A stretch of DNA of 50,297 nt from Actinomycetes bacterium (GCA_021786095.1 JAJYNX010000103.1:1-50297); one strand, 5' to 3'; counted from the first letter of the stretch, positions 33,313 to 41,392 are shown. Notes: generated from the letters alone by a model not told the origin. Program-made: numbers and translations.

Positions 33313-34845
33313 CAGGTTGCCGGTGAGCAGGCGCATGAGTCGCGTGGGGCACGGCGCGGTCGAGGCCGGGCAGCCCTGCAGGGAGGCGATCCAGCTGTTG
33401 GCCCCACTCTCGAAGACCCCCGCGCCGCCGTGGGGCATCGTGTAGTAGGTCGTGTCGGCGAAGTGGGCCCCCGGGGTCAGCACGCCGGTCACTGGAGAGT
33501 GGGCGAGGATCGCGACGCGAGCCGGGTTGCCGGCGCGGGCCGGGTTGTACATCTGGAAGTCCGTGCTGAGCACGCCGGGGATGTGCGCGCCTCGCGTGAG
33601 GCCGGTCCCGCGGAAGAGCCAGGAGGATGGATCGCTGACGACGAGCGGGAAGCTCTGGGCGTTGTTGAAGCCGATGTACTCGCCTCCCACCAGCGTGCTG
33701 GCCGGCAGGTTGGCGGGCGGCTGGCCCCACCAGTTCTGGGAGACCTGCGCGGGGTCCCTGGCGTACAGCGGATCCTGCTGGGGATCGCGGTAGTTCACGA
33801 TCTCGCGGTTGGCGCCGAGGGGGGAGGGCTGGAGGCGTACCTTGCGCAGAATGGGACTGGCGCCGAAGAAGATCAGGTTGACGCCCTCGTTGCGGGCTCG
33901 CAGCGCGGCCTCGCGCATCGAGAGCGACCACTCCTCGTCGTGACCGGGCGAGATCAGCACCGCATGGCGTGACAGGAGGGCACCGTGCGTGGCCAGGGTG
34001 ATGTCGGTCCAGTAGGTGACGTCGAGGCCGTGCTGCTCCATGAAGCGCGTGAGCGGGTAGAGCAACCCCAGGAAGCCGCCAGCCCCGTTGCCACTCGCGT
34101 AGGGGCGGTCGAAGGAGACCACGCGCGAACGGCTCGAACAGGGGTAGACGCCGGGGGCGCAGGCGGTCGCGCCCTGGTAGAGGTCGTAGCCGCCGTAGGC
34201 GTTGAACACCTGGTCGGTGAGCACGCCCGCCATGACGACGTAGGTCGCGCGACTCGCGGGGTCCCAGATCGTGAGGGGAACGTAACTCGCGCCGTCCGAC
34301 GGGCTCACCAGTTTGAGCAGGTACTCGCCCTGCACCCACGTCGGCGTGACGGTGAACGAGAGTGAGGCCCGCCAGTGGCACTGCACCATGTTGACGCCGG
34401 GCGTCACCGGACAGGCGGGTTGACGCGAGCCGGGGGTCACGGGGGACTGCCACACCAGGCGGCCCCCCTTGCCCTGGTAGTAGCCCATGCGGTAGGCGTC
34501 CACGCGAAAGCTCCGAGAGGTGGTGTCCACGTAGAGCGTGACGCGCTCGCCGATCCGCGCCTGGACCCGGCTGGCGTAGCCCGCGATCGTGGTAGGCCCC
34601 GCGGGGGTCCTGATTTGCCATGAGGTGGTGCCCGGTCGCCGATTCTCGGCCACCACCCACGACGCCACGACGCCGTCGGGACCCGGGTAGGTTGCGCGGC
34701 TCGTGGGGGACGAGGCGGCACTCGGCGTGGGCGTGCCGTGCGAGAGCACGGTCGCCAGAGCGAGCACCACGATCACGGCCAGGCTCAGCGCGACGACGAC
34801 CCCCCGGCGACCTCGACGTGCGGGTGCGGCGTGGCGGGGGCTCAC
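33265..34845 (-). CDS. Exported protein with N,N-dimethylformamidase beta-subunit-like domain
   Basis: 526 aa. An N-terminal signal (RRGRRGVVVALSLAVIVVLALATVL, positions about 10-34) directs it out of the cytoplasm, probably as an anchored or released protein. The remainder matches the DMFase-beta-like family: YASRVQARIGERVTLYVDTT, YRMGYYQGKGGRLVW, RFMEQHGLDVTYWTDI, and HAVLISPGHDEEWS, a class-I-glutamine-amidotransferase-like fold. The true DMFase alpha subunit is absent, so amidase activity is not implied; secreted actinobacterial homologues have unknown function. GTG 34845 has TAGCAT seven bases upstream. Its end overlaps the gene at 32212 by 48 bases, tail to tail. Confidence 0.75.
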   Translation of the reverse strand: MSPRHAAPARRGRRGVVVALSLAVIVVLALATVLSHGTPTPSAASSPTSRATYPGPDGVVASWVVAENRRPGTTSWQIRTPAGPTTIAGYASRVQARIGERVTLYVDTTSRSFRVDAYRMGYYQGKGGRLVWQSPVTPGSRQPACPVTPGVNMVQCHWRASLSFTVTPTWVQGEYLLKLVSPSDGASYVPLTIWDPASRATYVVMAGVLTDQVFNAYGGYDLYQGATACAPGVYPCSSRSRVVSFDRPYASGNGAGGFLGLLYPLTRFMEQHGLDVTYWTDITLATHGALLSRHAVLISPGHDEEWSLSMREAALRARNEGVNLIFFGASPILRKVRLQPSPLGANREIVNYRDPQQDPLYARDPAQVSQNWWGQPPANLPASTLVGGEYIGFNNAQSFPLVVSDPSSWLFRGTGLTRGAHIPGVLSTDFQMYNPARAGNPARVAILAHSPVTGVLTPGAHFADTTYYTMPHGGAGVFESGANSWIASLQGCPASTAPCPTRLMRLLTGNLLRVFGQGPVGRRYPS

Positions 34846-34852
34846 GGGCTCG

Positions 34853-34858
34853 ATGCTA
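34853..34858 (-). promoter_or_regulatory. -10 box TAGCAT of exported DMFase-like gene
   Basis: Minus strand: TAGCAT, seven bases, GTG 34845. Divergent from the box at 34899. Confidence 0.5.
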
Positions 34859-34898
34859 TCGAGCGGGTCACCCGCGCGTTCACCCAGGCGGCGATTCC

Positions 34899-34904
34899 TA
34901 GGAT
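34899..34904 (+). promoter_or_regulatory. -10 box TAGGAT of leaderless SDR gene
   Basis: TAGGAT, GGGAAA (6 bases), ATG 34911. Confidence 0.55.
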
Positions 34905-34910
34905 GGGAAA

Positions 34911-35678
34911 ATGGATCTGGAACTCGGCGGGCGAGCGTTTCTCATCACCGGTGGCACCGACGGCCTGGGGCTGGCGTTGGCTCGCCGCCTCGTGACCGAG
35001 GGTGCGCACGTGGCCGTCTGCGGCCGCGACGCGGCACGCCTGGCGCGAGCCCAGGAGGCGTTGGGTGCGGGTGCGCTGTGCGTCGAGGCGGACGTCACGC
35101 GATCCAGCGACGTGGAGGAGTTCGTGGCCGCGGCGAGGGCGCGCTTCGGTCGACTCGACGGCGTGGTCAACAATGCGGGCCGTTCGGCTGGCACGTTGGT
35201 GGCGGCGTCGAGCGACGACCAGTGGCGCGAGGACTATGAGCTCAAGGTCGTGGCGGCCCTTCGCCTCGCTCGCACGACTCTGGAGGACCTGGCCGCCACC
35301 GGAGGATCCATTGTGAACGTGCTCGCCATCATGGCGCGTACGCCGGGTGTGGGGTCGACCCCGACGTCGGCGTCGCGCGCGGCGGGGCTCGCGCTCACCA
35401 AGGCGCTCGCCGGGGAGATGGGTCCTCGGGGGGTGCGGGTGAACGCCGTGCTGATCGGACTGGTCGAGTCCGGACAGTGGGTGCGTCGTGCGCACGCCGC
35501 GGGCGCCGAACTGGCTAGCTTCTACGCCGACCTGGCGGTGTCGTCCGGTGTGCCACTCGGCCGGGTCGGGCGCGCCGAGGAGTTCGCCGACCTGGCGTCG
35601 TTCCTGCTGTCGTCGCGCGCTAGCTATCTCACCGGAGTGGGCATTAGCCTCGACGGGGGCCTCTCGCCGGTCATCTAG
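34911..35678 (+). CDS. SDR-family protein lacking the catalytic Tyr and Lys
   Basis: 255 aa Rossmann-fold protein. The cofactor motif TGGTDGLG (about 13-20), VCGRD, and NNAGRS near 86 are normal, and the C-terminus SYLTGVGISLDGGLSPV is standard. However, the active-site stretch reads TSASRAAGLALTKAL, with Thr and Arg where YxxxK is expected (about 154-158). NAD(P) binding is likely; classical dehydrogenase chemistry is not. The substitution may be shared by a subgroup of actinobacterial SDRs. ATG 34911 is supported by TAGGAT six bases upstream. It converges on the YbjQ operon with a six-base gap. Confidence 0.82.
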   Translation: MDLELGGRAFLITGGTDGLGLALARRLVTEGAHVAVCGRDAARLARAQEALGAGALCVEADVTRSSDVEEFVAAARARFGRLDGVVNNAGRSAGTLVAASSDDQWREDYELKVVAALRLARTTLEDLAATGGSIVNVLAIMARTPGVGSTPTSASRAAGLALTKALAGEMGPRGVRVNAVLIGLVESGQWVRRAHAAGAELASFYADLAVSSGVPLGRVGRAEEFADLASFLLSSRASYLTGVGISLDGGLSPVI

Positions 35679-35684
35679 GCGACG

Positions 35685-36527
35685 TCACGCGAGGGGCGCG
35701 ACGTCGAAGGCGTTCACCGCGTCGTCGAGTGACACGACGGTGAGCGGGTCGATCGTTTGGGAGCTCGACGCTGGGACGACGACGGTGCCCCAGGCCGTGA
35801 AGCCGATGGCGTGGGCCGCGAAGCGCAGCGGCCCCTCGGTCACGGTGACGTCGACGATTCCCGCGCCGTGGGCGTCGAGGGCGGCGCGCTGCATACGCTC
35901 CATTGCCGTGGAGCGGGCATCGTAGAGCGCCGCGGTGTAGTTGGTCAGTTCGACGTTCTGGGTCTGCTGGCGCAGGGCCGCCCCGACCGCGCGGCGCGGT
36001 GCGTAGGTGAAGCTCGCCCCAACCGCCAGGGCGACCGGTCGCCAGCCGCCCGCGAGGAGCAGAGCGAAGTCCCGCGCGGACAGGTCCGAGACGAAGACCT
36101 GTCCGTCGGGGATCCGGGGTGCGTCAGCGGGCGCCACGGCCGTACCGACCAGCTCGACCTCGATGTGTGAGGCCAGTATGCGCCGTTCGACGTGGACCCC
36201 CACGACACCGTGAGCCCCGACCGCCACGGCCTCCGCGTGCAGGCGCGCCACGGCGTGCGCGAAGGCGCGCGCGTGGGCGCGCGAGGCGAGTTCGATTTCG
36301 CCGCTGCCCCACGACCAGATCGACGAGGGTACCGACTGCACCGAGAGCCCGACCACGAGGTCGCGGGGGGCCCAGGCGACGCTGTGCAGGATCAGCGTCT
36401 CGTCGATGGTCAGGTCAGAGGTGAGTCCCGCGCGAGCGCCTCCGACGGGCTCGGCCACCGCGAGAGCCTGGCGCACGGCGGCGGGGAGGTCGCCGGACGC
36501 GTTGGGGGACGGTGCGGCGCCGGTCAC
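35685..36527 (-). CDS. Two-unit YbjQ-like (UPF0145) protein, last gene of operon
   Basis: 280 aa with two tandem YbjQ/DUF74 'heavy-metal-binding' units. Unit 1 (about 33-133): LTSDLTIDETLILHSV, AEAVAVGAHGVVGVHVER, ELVGTAVAP. Unit 2 (about 145-250): FVSDLSARDFALLLAGGW, QNVELTNYTAALYDARSTAM, then GFTAWGTVVVP. Stand-alone YbjQ proteins of about 105 aa form pentamers; their function is unproven. This gene starts inside the end of the preceding one (ATGA). No signal peptide or membrane segment is visible. Unit 1 is the more divergent half. Confidence 0.75.
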   Translation of the reverse strand: MTGAAPSPNASGDLPAAVRQALAVAEPVGGARAGLTSDLTIDETLILHSVAWAPRDLVVGLSVQSVPSSIWSWGSGEIELASRAHARAFAHAVARLHAEAVAVGAHGVVGVHVERRILASHIEVELVGTAVAPADAPRIPDGQVFVSDLSARDFALLLAGGWRPVALAVGASFTYAPRRAVGAALRQQTQNVELTNYTAALYDARSTAMERMQRAALDAHGAGIVDVTVTEGPLRFAAHAIGFTAWGTVVVPASSSQTIDPLTVVSLDDAVNAFDVAPLA

Positions 36528-37429
36528 GACAGCGCGACCGTGGGTCGAGGGAAGGTGAGTGGGTCGGCGGGCCGCGCGCGGCGCACCCGGTTGCCGCGCA
36601 GCTGCACCTCGATGTCGATGTCGCCGGGTCCGGGCTCTCGCTCACTCACGCGTAGGTCGACGCCGTGGAGCTCGTCGCCGCGAAGCTGGCTGCGCGCCCG
36701 CTCGCGCACGAGCTGGCGCGCGCGGGTGCGCGCGCTGACGAGCTGGTCGATCTCGACCGAGTCCGAGGGGGAGGACCACAGCCCGGCTCCCGAGCCCATG
36801 AAGTACTCGGTCATGCACGAGGCCCAGACGCGGACCGACGAGACGACGGCGATCGTCGAGACCGGCGCGTACCCCGCCTCGAAGAGCTTGGCTAGGCGCT
36901 GGCCAGCCAGCGAGCTCGTCCACGGCGTCGCCGGGCGCTCGAGGCCGCTCACGACCACCGCAGTGCCGAGCAGGTGGAACTCGACGACGCCGGACTCGAC
37001 GAGCGAGGCGACGGTGTCCACAACGCCGACGACGCCGTGGGCGCCGAGGGCGGTGGCCTCTTCGAGCATGCGGCGGCTAGCCGCGTCGTAGCCGTCGTGC
37101 CAACTCTGCTCGACCCACGTCTGCTCGTAGTTTTGGCCCCACTGGCGGTGTTCGGCGGACACCATGGCGTGGGGACACTGGTAGTTCTCCACGTACCCGC
37201 CGCGCGCCACGCTGGGTGCGAGACCCGACGCGAATCCCATACCCAGACCCCCGCCGAATCCCGTTCGCGCCGGGCCGTAGCCCCACTGCATCGCGCAGAA
37301 CCCCTGGACGAGCCCAACCGGCTCGAGGCCCATGGCGTGACACGCGGCCAAGTCCGCCACGCTCAGGCCGGAGGTGAACGCACCACCCTGGAGGCGGCCG
37401 TGTGCCGCTTCGGGCAGGTCGTCGCTCAT
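36524..37429 (-). CDS. Divergent two-unit YbjQ-like protein with Gly-rich insert
   Basis: 301 aa. Unit 1 opens with AFTSGLSVADLAACHAMGLE and ends LGAHGVVGVVDTVASL...FHLLGTAVV; between them is a Gly-rich insert (TGFGGGLGMGFASGLAP) not seen in the sister proteins. Unit 2 opens PWTSSLAGQRLAKLFEAGYA, but its second half (RARQLVRERARSQLRGDELHG) has lost the LGAxGVVG core. The ATG at 37429 shares a base with the upstream stop (TGATG), and its own stop overlaps the next start, so it is translationally coupled on both sides. The function is unknown; it looks like a specialised paralogue in a hetero-oligomer. Confidence 0.7.
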   Translation of the reverse strand: MSDDLPEAAHGRLQGGAFTSGLSVADLAACHAMGLEPVGLVQGFCAMQWGYGPARTGFGGGLGMGFASGLAPSVARGGYVENYQCPHAMVSAEHRQWGQNYEQTWVEQSWHDGYDAASRRMLEEATALGAHGVVGVVDTVASLVESGVVEFHLLGTAVVVSGLERPATPWTSSLAGQRLAKLFEAGYAPVSTIAVVSSVRVWASCMTEYFMGSGAGLWSSPSDSVEIDQLVSARTRARQLVRERARSQLRGDELHGVDLRVSEREPGPGDIDIEVQLRGNRVRRARPADPLTFPRPTVALS

Positions 37430-38226
37430 CAGTGGTCGAGGGAGATGATGGTCACGGGTGGGGTCAGCGTGATCTCGTCCGCCGTCCGGGTGACCGCCGT
37501 GCCCAGCGCCAGGAACTCGATCGTGTGCGACCCCCACTGGTGCGTCTTCTCCTCCAGGCGCGCGCCGACGACTCCCGCGGCCCCCAACTGACTCGCCTCG
37601 TCCTGCATACGCGTCATCGCCAGCTCGCGGGCCTCGTAGAGGGCTTGGGTGAAGTTGGGCAGCTCGACGTTCTGACCGGTGGTGGCCAGTGTCTGGCCCA
37701 GGCCCCGGTGGGCGATGTGGTAGACGCAAGTGCCCATGACCAGTCCCTGGGGGAGGTAGCCGGTGCGCAGGAGGGTCCAGAAGTCCTGCCCGGAGAGGTC
37801 CGACGTGAAGGGCTTGCCGAGGGCGTTGCGCCGAGAGACGCCGTCCTCGGCCTTTACCGCCGTGCCCACGGCGATGAACTCCGCGGCGTCCTTGCCCCAC
37901 TCGTAGTAGTTGACGTCGAGACGCACGCCGACGACACCGTCGGCACCCAACTCGCTGGCCTCCTCCTCCATCCGGGTCATGGCCAGCTCGCGGGCGTTGT
38001 ACATCGCCTCGGTGAGCTTGGTGAGCTCCTGGCTCTCACCCCACTTACGAGTCTGGAGTCCCGTGTGGTAGATCGACGAGCCCATCACCAGGCCGAGGGG
38101 GTGATATCCGGCCTCCTTGACCAGCAGGAACTCGTTCACCGAGAGGTCGGAGGTGAACAGGCCGTGCTCGATCTCCTCGAGGCGTCGTTCACTGGCCTCG
38201 GGCAGGTCCTTGGGTGCATCACTCAA
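37429..38226 (-). CDS. Canonical two-unit YbjQ-like (UPF0145) protein
   Basis: 265 aa and the best-conserved member. Both halves show the family pattern: FTSDLS(V/G)xxFxxL near 24 and 140, GYxPxGLVMG, (A/L)YxARELAMTRM(E/Q)(E/D)EAS near 77 and 195, LGAxGVVGxRL near 93 and 211, and EF(I/L)A(V/L)GTAV near 114 and 233. The two halves are clearly duplicates of one another. Starts inside the end of the preceding small gene (ATGA). Family knowledge: YbjQ proteins assemble as ring-like pentamers and are annotated as heavy-metal-binding without firm proof; there are no Cys/His clusters here to support metal binding. Confidence 0.82.
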   Translation of the reverse strand: MSDAPKDLPEASERRLEEIEHGLFTSDLSVNEFLLVKEAGYHPLGLVMGSSIYHTGLQTRKWGESQELTKLTEAMYNARELAMTRMEEEASELGADGVVGVRLDVNYYEWGKDAAEFIAVGTAVKAEDGVSRRNALGKPFTSDLSGQDFWTLLRTGYLPQGLVMGTCVYHIAHRGLGQTLATTGQNVELPNFTQALYEARELAMTRMQDEASQLGAAGVVGARLEEKTHQWGSHTIEFLALGTAVTRTADEITLTPPVTIISLDH

Positions 38227-38621
38227 CTGGTTCCCCCTATCACGATGTGTTCCAGCGCCGCGCGAGCCCGGTCGCTGTGGGCGGCCTCCTCACGCAGCGC
38301 GTCGAGCAGTCGCACCAGCCAGGACTGAAGGTCGAGGGCCTCGTTGCGAATCCTGATGCCGCCCGAGACGTGGGCGACCTGGCAGCGCACGTCTCCGTCG
38401 TCCAGCGCGGCGGTGAACTCGTCCGAGCCCAGCGCGACCGTCACGGCACTGACCGTCGCGTCGCGGCGCCGCCGGCCACCCCGCTGCACCCGAAGGCGCG
38501 TGCCCAGGGTGTCGGCGAGCTGGTCCGCGAGGCTCGTGAGCAGGGCGGTCAGGTCGGCGGCGTTGGCCCGAAGAGACGCGGCGGCCAGCGCCAGGTCGTA
38601 GGAGTCGTCGGGTGGCGCCAT
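38223..38621 (-). CDS. Conserved hypothetical protein, first gene of YbjQ operon
   Basis: 132 aa, not recognised. An N-terminal helical segment (LALAAASLRANAADLTALLTSLADQLADTL) is followed by a beta-rich part (VSAVTVALGSDEFTAALDDGDVRCQVAHVSGGI) and a C-terminal helix (WLVRLLDALREEAAHSDRARAALEHIV). This might be an adaptor or scaffold for the YbjQ proteins. ATG 38621 is chosen because TAAGGT lies eight bases upstream and the helix begins directly; its stop overlaps the next start by four bases. The tight coupling suggests a protein that works with the YbjQ products. Confidence 0.65.
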   Translation of the reverse strand: MAPPDDSYDLALAAASLRANAADLTALLTSLADQLADTLGTRLRVQRGGRRRRDATVSAVTVALGSDEFTAALDDGDVRCQVAHVSGGIRIRNEALDLQSWLVRLLDALREEAAHSDRARAALEHIVIGGTS

Positions 38622-38629
38622 CGTCGCCC

Positions 38630-38635
38630 ACCTTA
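38630..38635 (-). promoter_or_regulatory. -10 box TAAGGT of YbjQ operon
   Basis: Minus strand: TAAGGT, eight bases, ATG 38621. It is the only promoter-like box seen for the four overlapping genes. Confidence 0.45.
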
Positions 38636-38702
38636 CCGGGCCCGTCTTGCGCCGCGCGGGCGGGCGGCTGCGGCGTTTCACGTGGCGGGCTCGGTGGCTT
38701 GC

Positions 38703-38708
38703 TACTGT
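38703..38708 (+). promoter_or_regulatory. -10 box TACTGT of acyl-CoA synthetase gene
   Basis: Places the transcript start near 38715, with GGGTAGGGGG as ribosome site before ATG 38736. Divergent from the YbjQ operon. Confidence 0.45.
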
Positions 38709-38735
38709 CGGGACGAGGGCAGGGTAGGGGGTGCG

Positions 38736-40460
38736 ATGGCGACGGACACGACGCAGGCGGCTTCGGGATCTGGGGGGGAGGTACTTCGCTCGGCGCGCGA
38801 CTTCCTGGTGGCGGCGCGCGAGGACTACGCCGCGGCCCGCGAGGGTTTCCACTGGCCCCGTCCGGAGTACTTCAACTTCGCGCTGGACTGGTTCGATGGG
38901 GTCCTGGCCCGCGAGCGGGCCGACGAGCCCGCGTTGCGAATCATCGAGGACGACGGGCGTGACGCGTCCTACACCTTCGCCGAGTTGTCGGATCGCTCGA
39001 ACCAGCTCGCGGGGTGGCTGGCCTCACTCGGTGTGACGCGCGGCGCGCGGGTGCTGGTGCTGCTGGGCAACCAGGTCGAGCTGTGGGAGGTGACGCTGGC
39101 GGTGATGAAGCTCGGCGCCGTGATCATTCCGGCCAGCACGTTGCTGACGTCGGACGACCTGCGCGATCGGGTGGACCGGGCTCACGCCGCGGCCGTGGTC
39201 GCGCGCTCGGACATCACCGCGCGATTCGCCGATGTCGCGGGAACGTACGTCCGCGTCGCGGTAGGCCCGTCGGTTCCCGGATGGGTCGACTTCGCCGAGG
39301 CGCGTCAGTGGACGCGCCGCTTCGAAGTGGACGGGCCGACGCGCGCCAGCGACCCGCTGCTCGTCTACTTCACGTCGGGTACGACGGCGTTGCCGAAGAT
39401 GGTCGAGCACACGCACGCCAGCTACCCGATCGGTCACCTCTCAACGATGTACTGGATCGGTCTGCGCGAGGGGGACGTCCACCTGAACGTCTCCAGTCCC
39501 GGCTGGGCCAAGCACGCGTGGTCGTGCGTGTTCGCGCCGTGGCTCGCCGGCGCCACCGTGTGCATGTTCAACTTCGAGCGATTCGACGCGCGCGCCATGC
39601 TGGACGTGCTGCGCGACGCGCGAGTGACGACCTTCTGCGCGCCTCCCACGGTGTGGCGCATGTTGATCCAACAGGACCTGTCCTCGTGGCCGATGTCCCT
39701 GCGCGAGCTCGTCGCCGCCGGGGAGCCTCTCAATCCCGAGGTCATCAGTCAGGTCCAACGCGCGTGGGGGCTCACCATCCGCGACGGCTTCGGGCAGACC
39801 GAGACGACGGTGCAGGTCGGCAACTCGCCGTCTCAGGTCGTCAAGGCGGGCTCGATGGGTCGGCCGATCCCTGGTTTCGACATCGACCTGGTCGATCCGA
39901 TCACCGGGGAGGTGGCCGAGGAGGGCGAGATCTGCGTGCGACTCGCCCCGGAGCGGCCGGTGGGACTGATGGCGGGCTATCGCACGGCGAGCGGGGCCGA
40001 TGACGAGCGCAACGAGACCGCGTTCGCCGGGGGCTGGTACCACACTGGTGACGTCGCCAGTCGCGATGCCGACGGCTACATCACGTACGTCGGCCGCACC
40101 GACGACGTCTTCAAGTCCAGCGACTACCGCATCAGCCCCTTCGAGTTGGAGAGTGTGCTCATCGAGCACGCGGCCGTGGCCGAGGCCGCCGTCGTGCCGG
40201 CGCCCGACGCGATGCGTCTCTCGGTTCCCAAGGCGTACGTCGCGCTGGTGGCCGGACAGGTGCCGAGCCGGGAGCTGGCGGCGGACATCCTGCGTCACTG
40301 CCGAGAGCGTCTGGCTCCCTACAAGCGCGTGCGTCGCCTCGAGTTCGCCGAGCTCCCCAAGACCATCTCCGGAAAGATTCGCCGCGTCGAGTTGCGCACG
40401 ATCGAGGAGTCGGGTGGCGAGCGACGCAGCGAGGAGTACCGTGAGGAGGATTTCGCCTAG
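38736..40460 (+). CDS. AMP-forming acyl-CoA synthetase
   Basis: 574 aa ANL-superfamily ligase that activates a carboxylate to acyl-AMP and then acyl-CoA. The P-loop reads YFTSGTTALPK near 211 (Ala for the usual Gly), then AAGEPLNPEV near 329, GFGQTETT near 350, YHTGDVASRDADGYITYVGR near 435, and the catalytic Lys in LPKTISGKIRRVEL near 545. It resembles medium-chain acyl-CoA synthetases and acetyl-CoA-synthetase-like enzymes; EGFHWPRPEYFNFALDWFDG near the N-terminus is typical of that group. ATG 38736 has GGGGGTGCG upstream. It overlaps the convergent transporter gene by four bases. Confidence 0.88.
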   Translation: MATDTTQAASGSGGEVLRSARDFLVAAREDYAAAREGFHWPRPEYFNFALDWFDGVLARERADEPALRIIEDDGRDASYTFAELSDRSNQLAGWLASLGVTRGARVLVLLGNQVELWEVTLAVMKLGAVIIPASTLLTSDDLRDRVDRAHAAAVVARSDITARFADVAGTYVRVAVGPSVPGWVDFAEARQWTRRFEVDGPTRASDPLLVYFTSGTTALPKMVEHTHASYPIGHLSTMYWIGLREGDVHLNVSSPGWAKHAWSCVFAPWLAGATVCMFNFERFDARAMLDVLRDARVTTFCAPPTVWRMLIQQDLSSWPMSLRELVAAGEPLNPEVISQVQRAWGLTIRDGFGQTETTVQVGNSPSQVVKAGSMGRPIPGFDIDLVDPITGEVAEEGEICVRLAPERPVGLMAGYRTASGADDERNETAFAGGWYHTGDVASRDADGYITYVGRTDDVFKSSDYRISPFELESVLIEHAAVAEAAVVPAPDAMRLSVPKAYVALVAGQVPSRELAADILRHCRERLAPYKRVRRLEFAELPKTISGKIRRVELRTIEESGGERRSEEYREEDFA

Positions 40461-41329
40461 CGACGCTCTCGTTGCGGCTCCGACGGCTCCATGGTCGCCG
40501 GGGCGGTGCGTGAGAGGACGACGACGCCTAGTGCCATGAGGGCGAACGCGGCGGCGGCCAGGGGGGCCCGCGACGCACTGGTGGCCAGCTGCTCGCGGAA
40601 CAGCCAGACGCCAACGGCCACACTCGCCAGAGGGTCAACGATGACGATCAGGGGCTGGGAGACCTGGAGGGGGCCGACGTGAAGCGCCGTCTGCTCGCTG
40701 AGCAGACCCGCGACACCCGCGACGATCAGCGCGTAGACCGGCCAGTGGACGAAGAGACCGCCGTAGCCCGACGAGGTGATGACGTCGGTGGTGGCCTTGA
40801 TGAAGGCGGCCTCGATCGCCCACAGGACGGCGGTCGCGCTCGCGAAGAGGGCCGCGCGGCGTCGCGGGGAGCCCGTGCGGCCCGCCGCGGCGAGGGCGGC
40901 GGCGACCAGGGCGCTGGCGCCGCTGGCGCCAGCCCAACGCAGGGCCGAGGGTGGTCCAACGGCGGGGGCGTGCGGTGCGGCGAGCACGAGGAATCCCGCG
41001 AGGGCGACGACGGTGAGTAGGGCGCTGGCCCAGGCTGACGGGCGGATCCTCTGACGCAGCCAGGTGCGCCGCAAGATCAGCGCGATCACGAGCTCGCTGA
41101 CGAGGAGCGGCTGGACGAGGGACAGGGGTCCGAAGTGCAGCGCCAGGGCCTGGCCGACGAGCGACGCCACCATGGCGCCCCAGCCGAGCCACCATAGGGG
41201 GTGTCGCACCATGTGGGCGACGAGCCGCCAGAGCGAGAGTCCGCGGCGACTGGTGCTCGCGATGTGCTGGGCCGTCACCGCGAGCGCGTTGGCGGCCGCC
41301 GTCGCCAGGGCGAACAGGACACTCAGCAC
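40457..41329 (-). CDS. DMT-superfamily (EamA-like) transporter
   Basis: 290 aa, nine or ten hydrophobic helices making two EamA-like repeats, starting LSVLFALATAAANALAVTAQ and with repeat signatures FGPLSLVQPLLVSELVIALI near 68 and VGPLQVSQPLIVIVDPLASV near 217, characteristic of the DMT group often called NIPA-like or multidrug DMT permeases. Substrate not predictable. GTG 41329 has no Shine-Dalgarno site. Instead, a leaderless 18-codon micro-ORF starting at 41379 overlaps it by seven bases and probably delivers ribosomes to it. It ends tail to tail with the acyl-CoA synthetase. Confidence 0.8.
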   Translation of the reverse strand: MLSVLFALATAAANALAVTAQHIASTSRRGLSLWRLVAHMVRHPLWWLGWGAMVASLVGQALALHFGPLSLVQPLLVSELVIALILRRTWLRQRIRPSAWASALLTVVALAGFLVLAAPHAPAVGPPSALRWAGASGASALVAAALAAAGRTGSPRRRAALFASATAVLWAIEAAFIKATTDVITSSGYGGLFVHWPVYALIVAGVAGLLSEQTALHVGPLQVSQPLIVIVDPLASVAVGVWLFREQLATSASRAPLAAAAFALMALGVVVLSRTAPATMEPSEPQRERR

Positions 41330-41379
41330 GTCGAACCCGTTGCGCGATCGCGTACGTCTCGGGCCGTGGCGGGAGTCAC
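41323..41379 (-). CDS. Leaderless 18-codon upstream ORF coupled to DMT transporter
   Basis: Reads VTPATARDVRDRATGSTC from GTG 41379 and stops with TGA at 41325-41323, seven bases into the transporter gene in another frame. TAACGT sits seven bases upstream of its GTG. It mirrors the micro-ORF before the exonuclease. Whether the peptide itself matters is unknown. Confidence 0.4.
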   Translation of the reverse strand: MTPATARDVRDRATGSTC

Positions 41380-41386
41380 GTTGCGT

Positions 41387-41392
41387 ACGTTA
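41387..41392 (-). promoter_or_regulatory. -10 box TAACGT upstream of DMT micro-ORF
   Basis: Minus strand: TAACGT, seven bases, GTG 41379, the window's usual leaderless spacing. Confidence 0.5.

Noticed and set aside
33158-34660. Minus-strand frame of 500 codons overlapping the DMFase-like gene
   Set aside because: Alternative frame of the same strand with an Arg/Pro-rich translation; the DMFase-like frame has signal peptide and family motifs.
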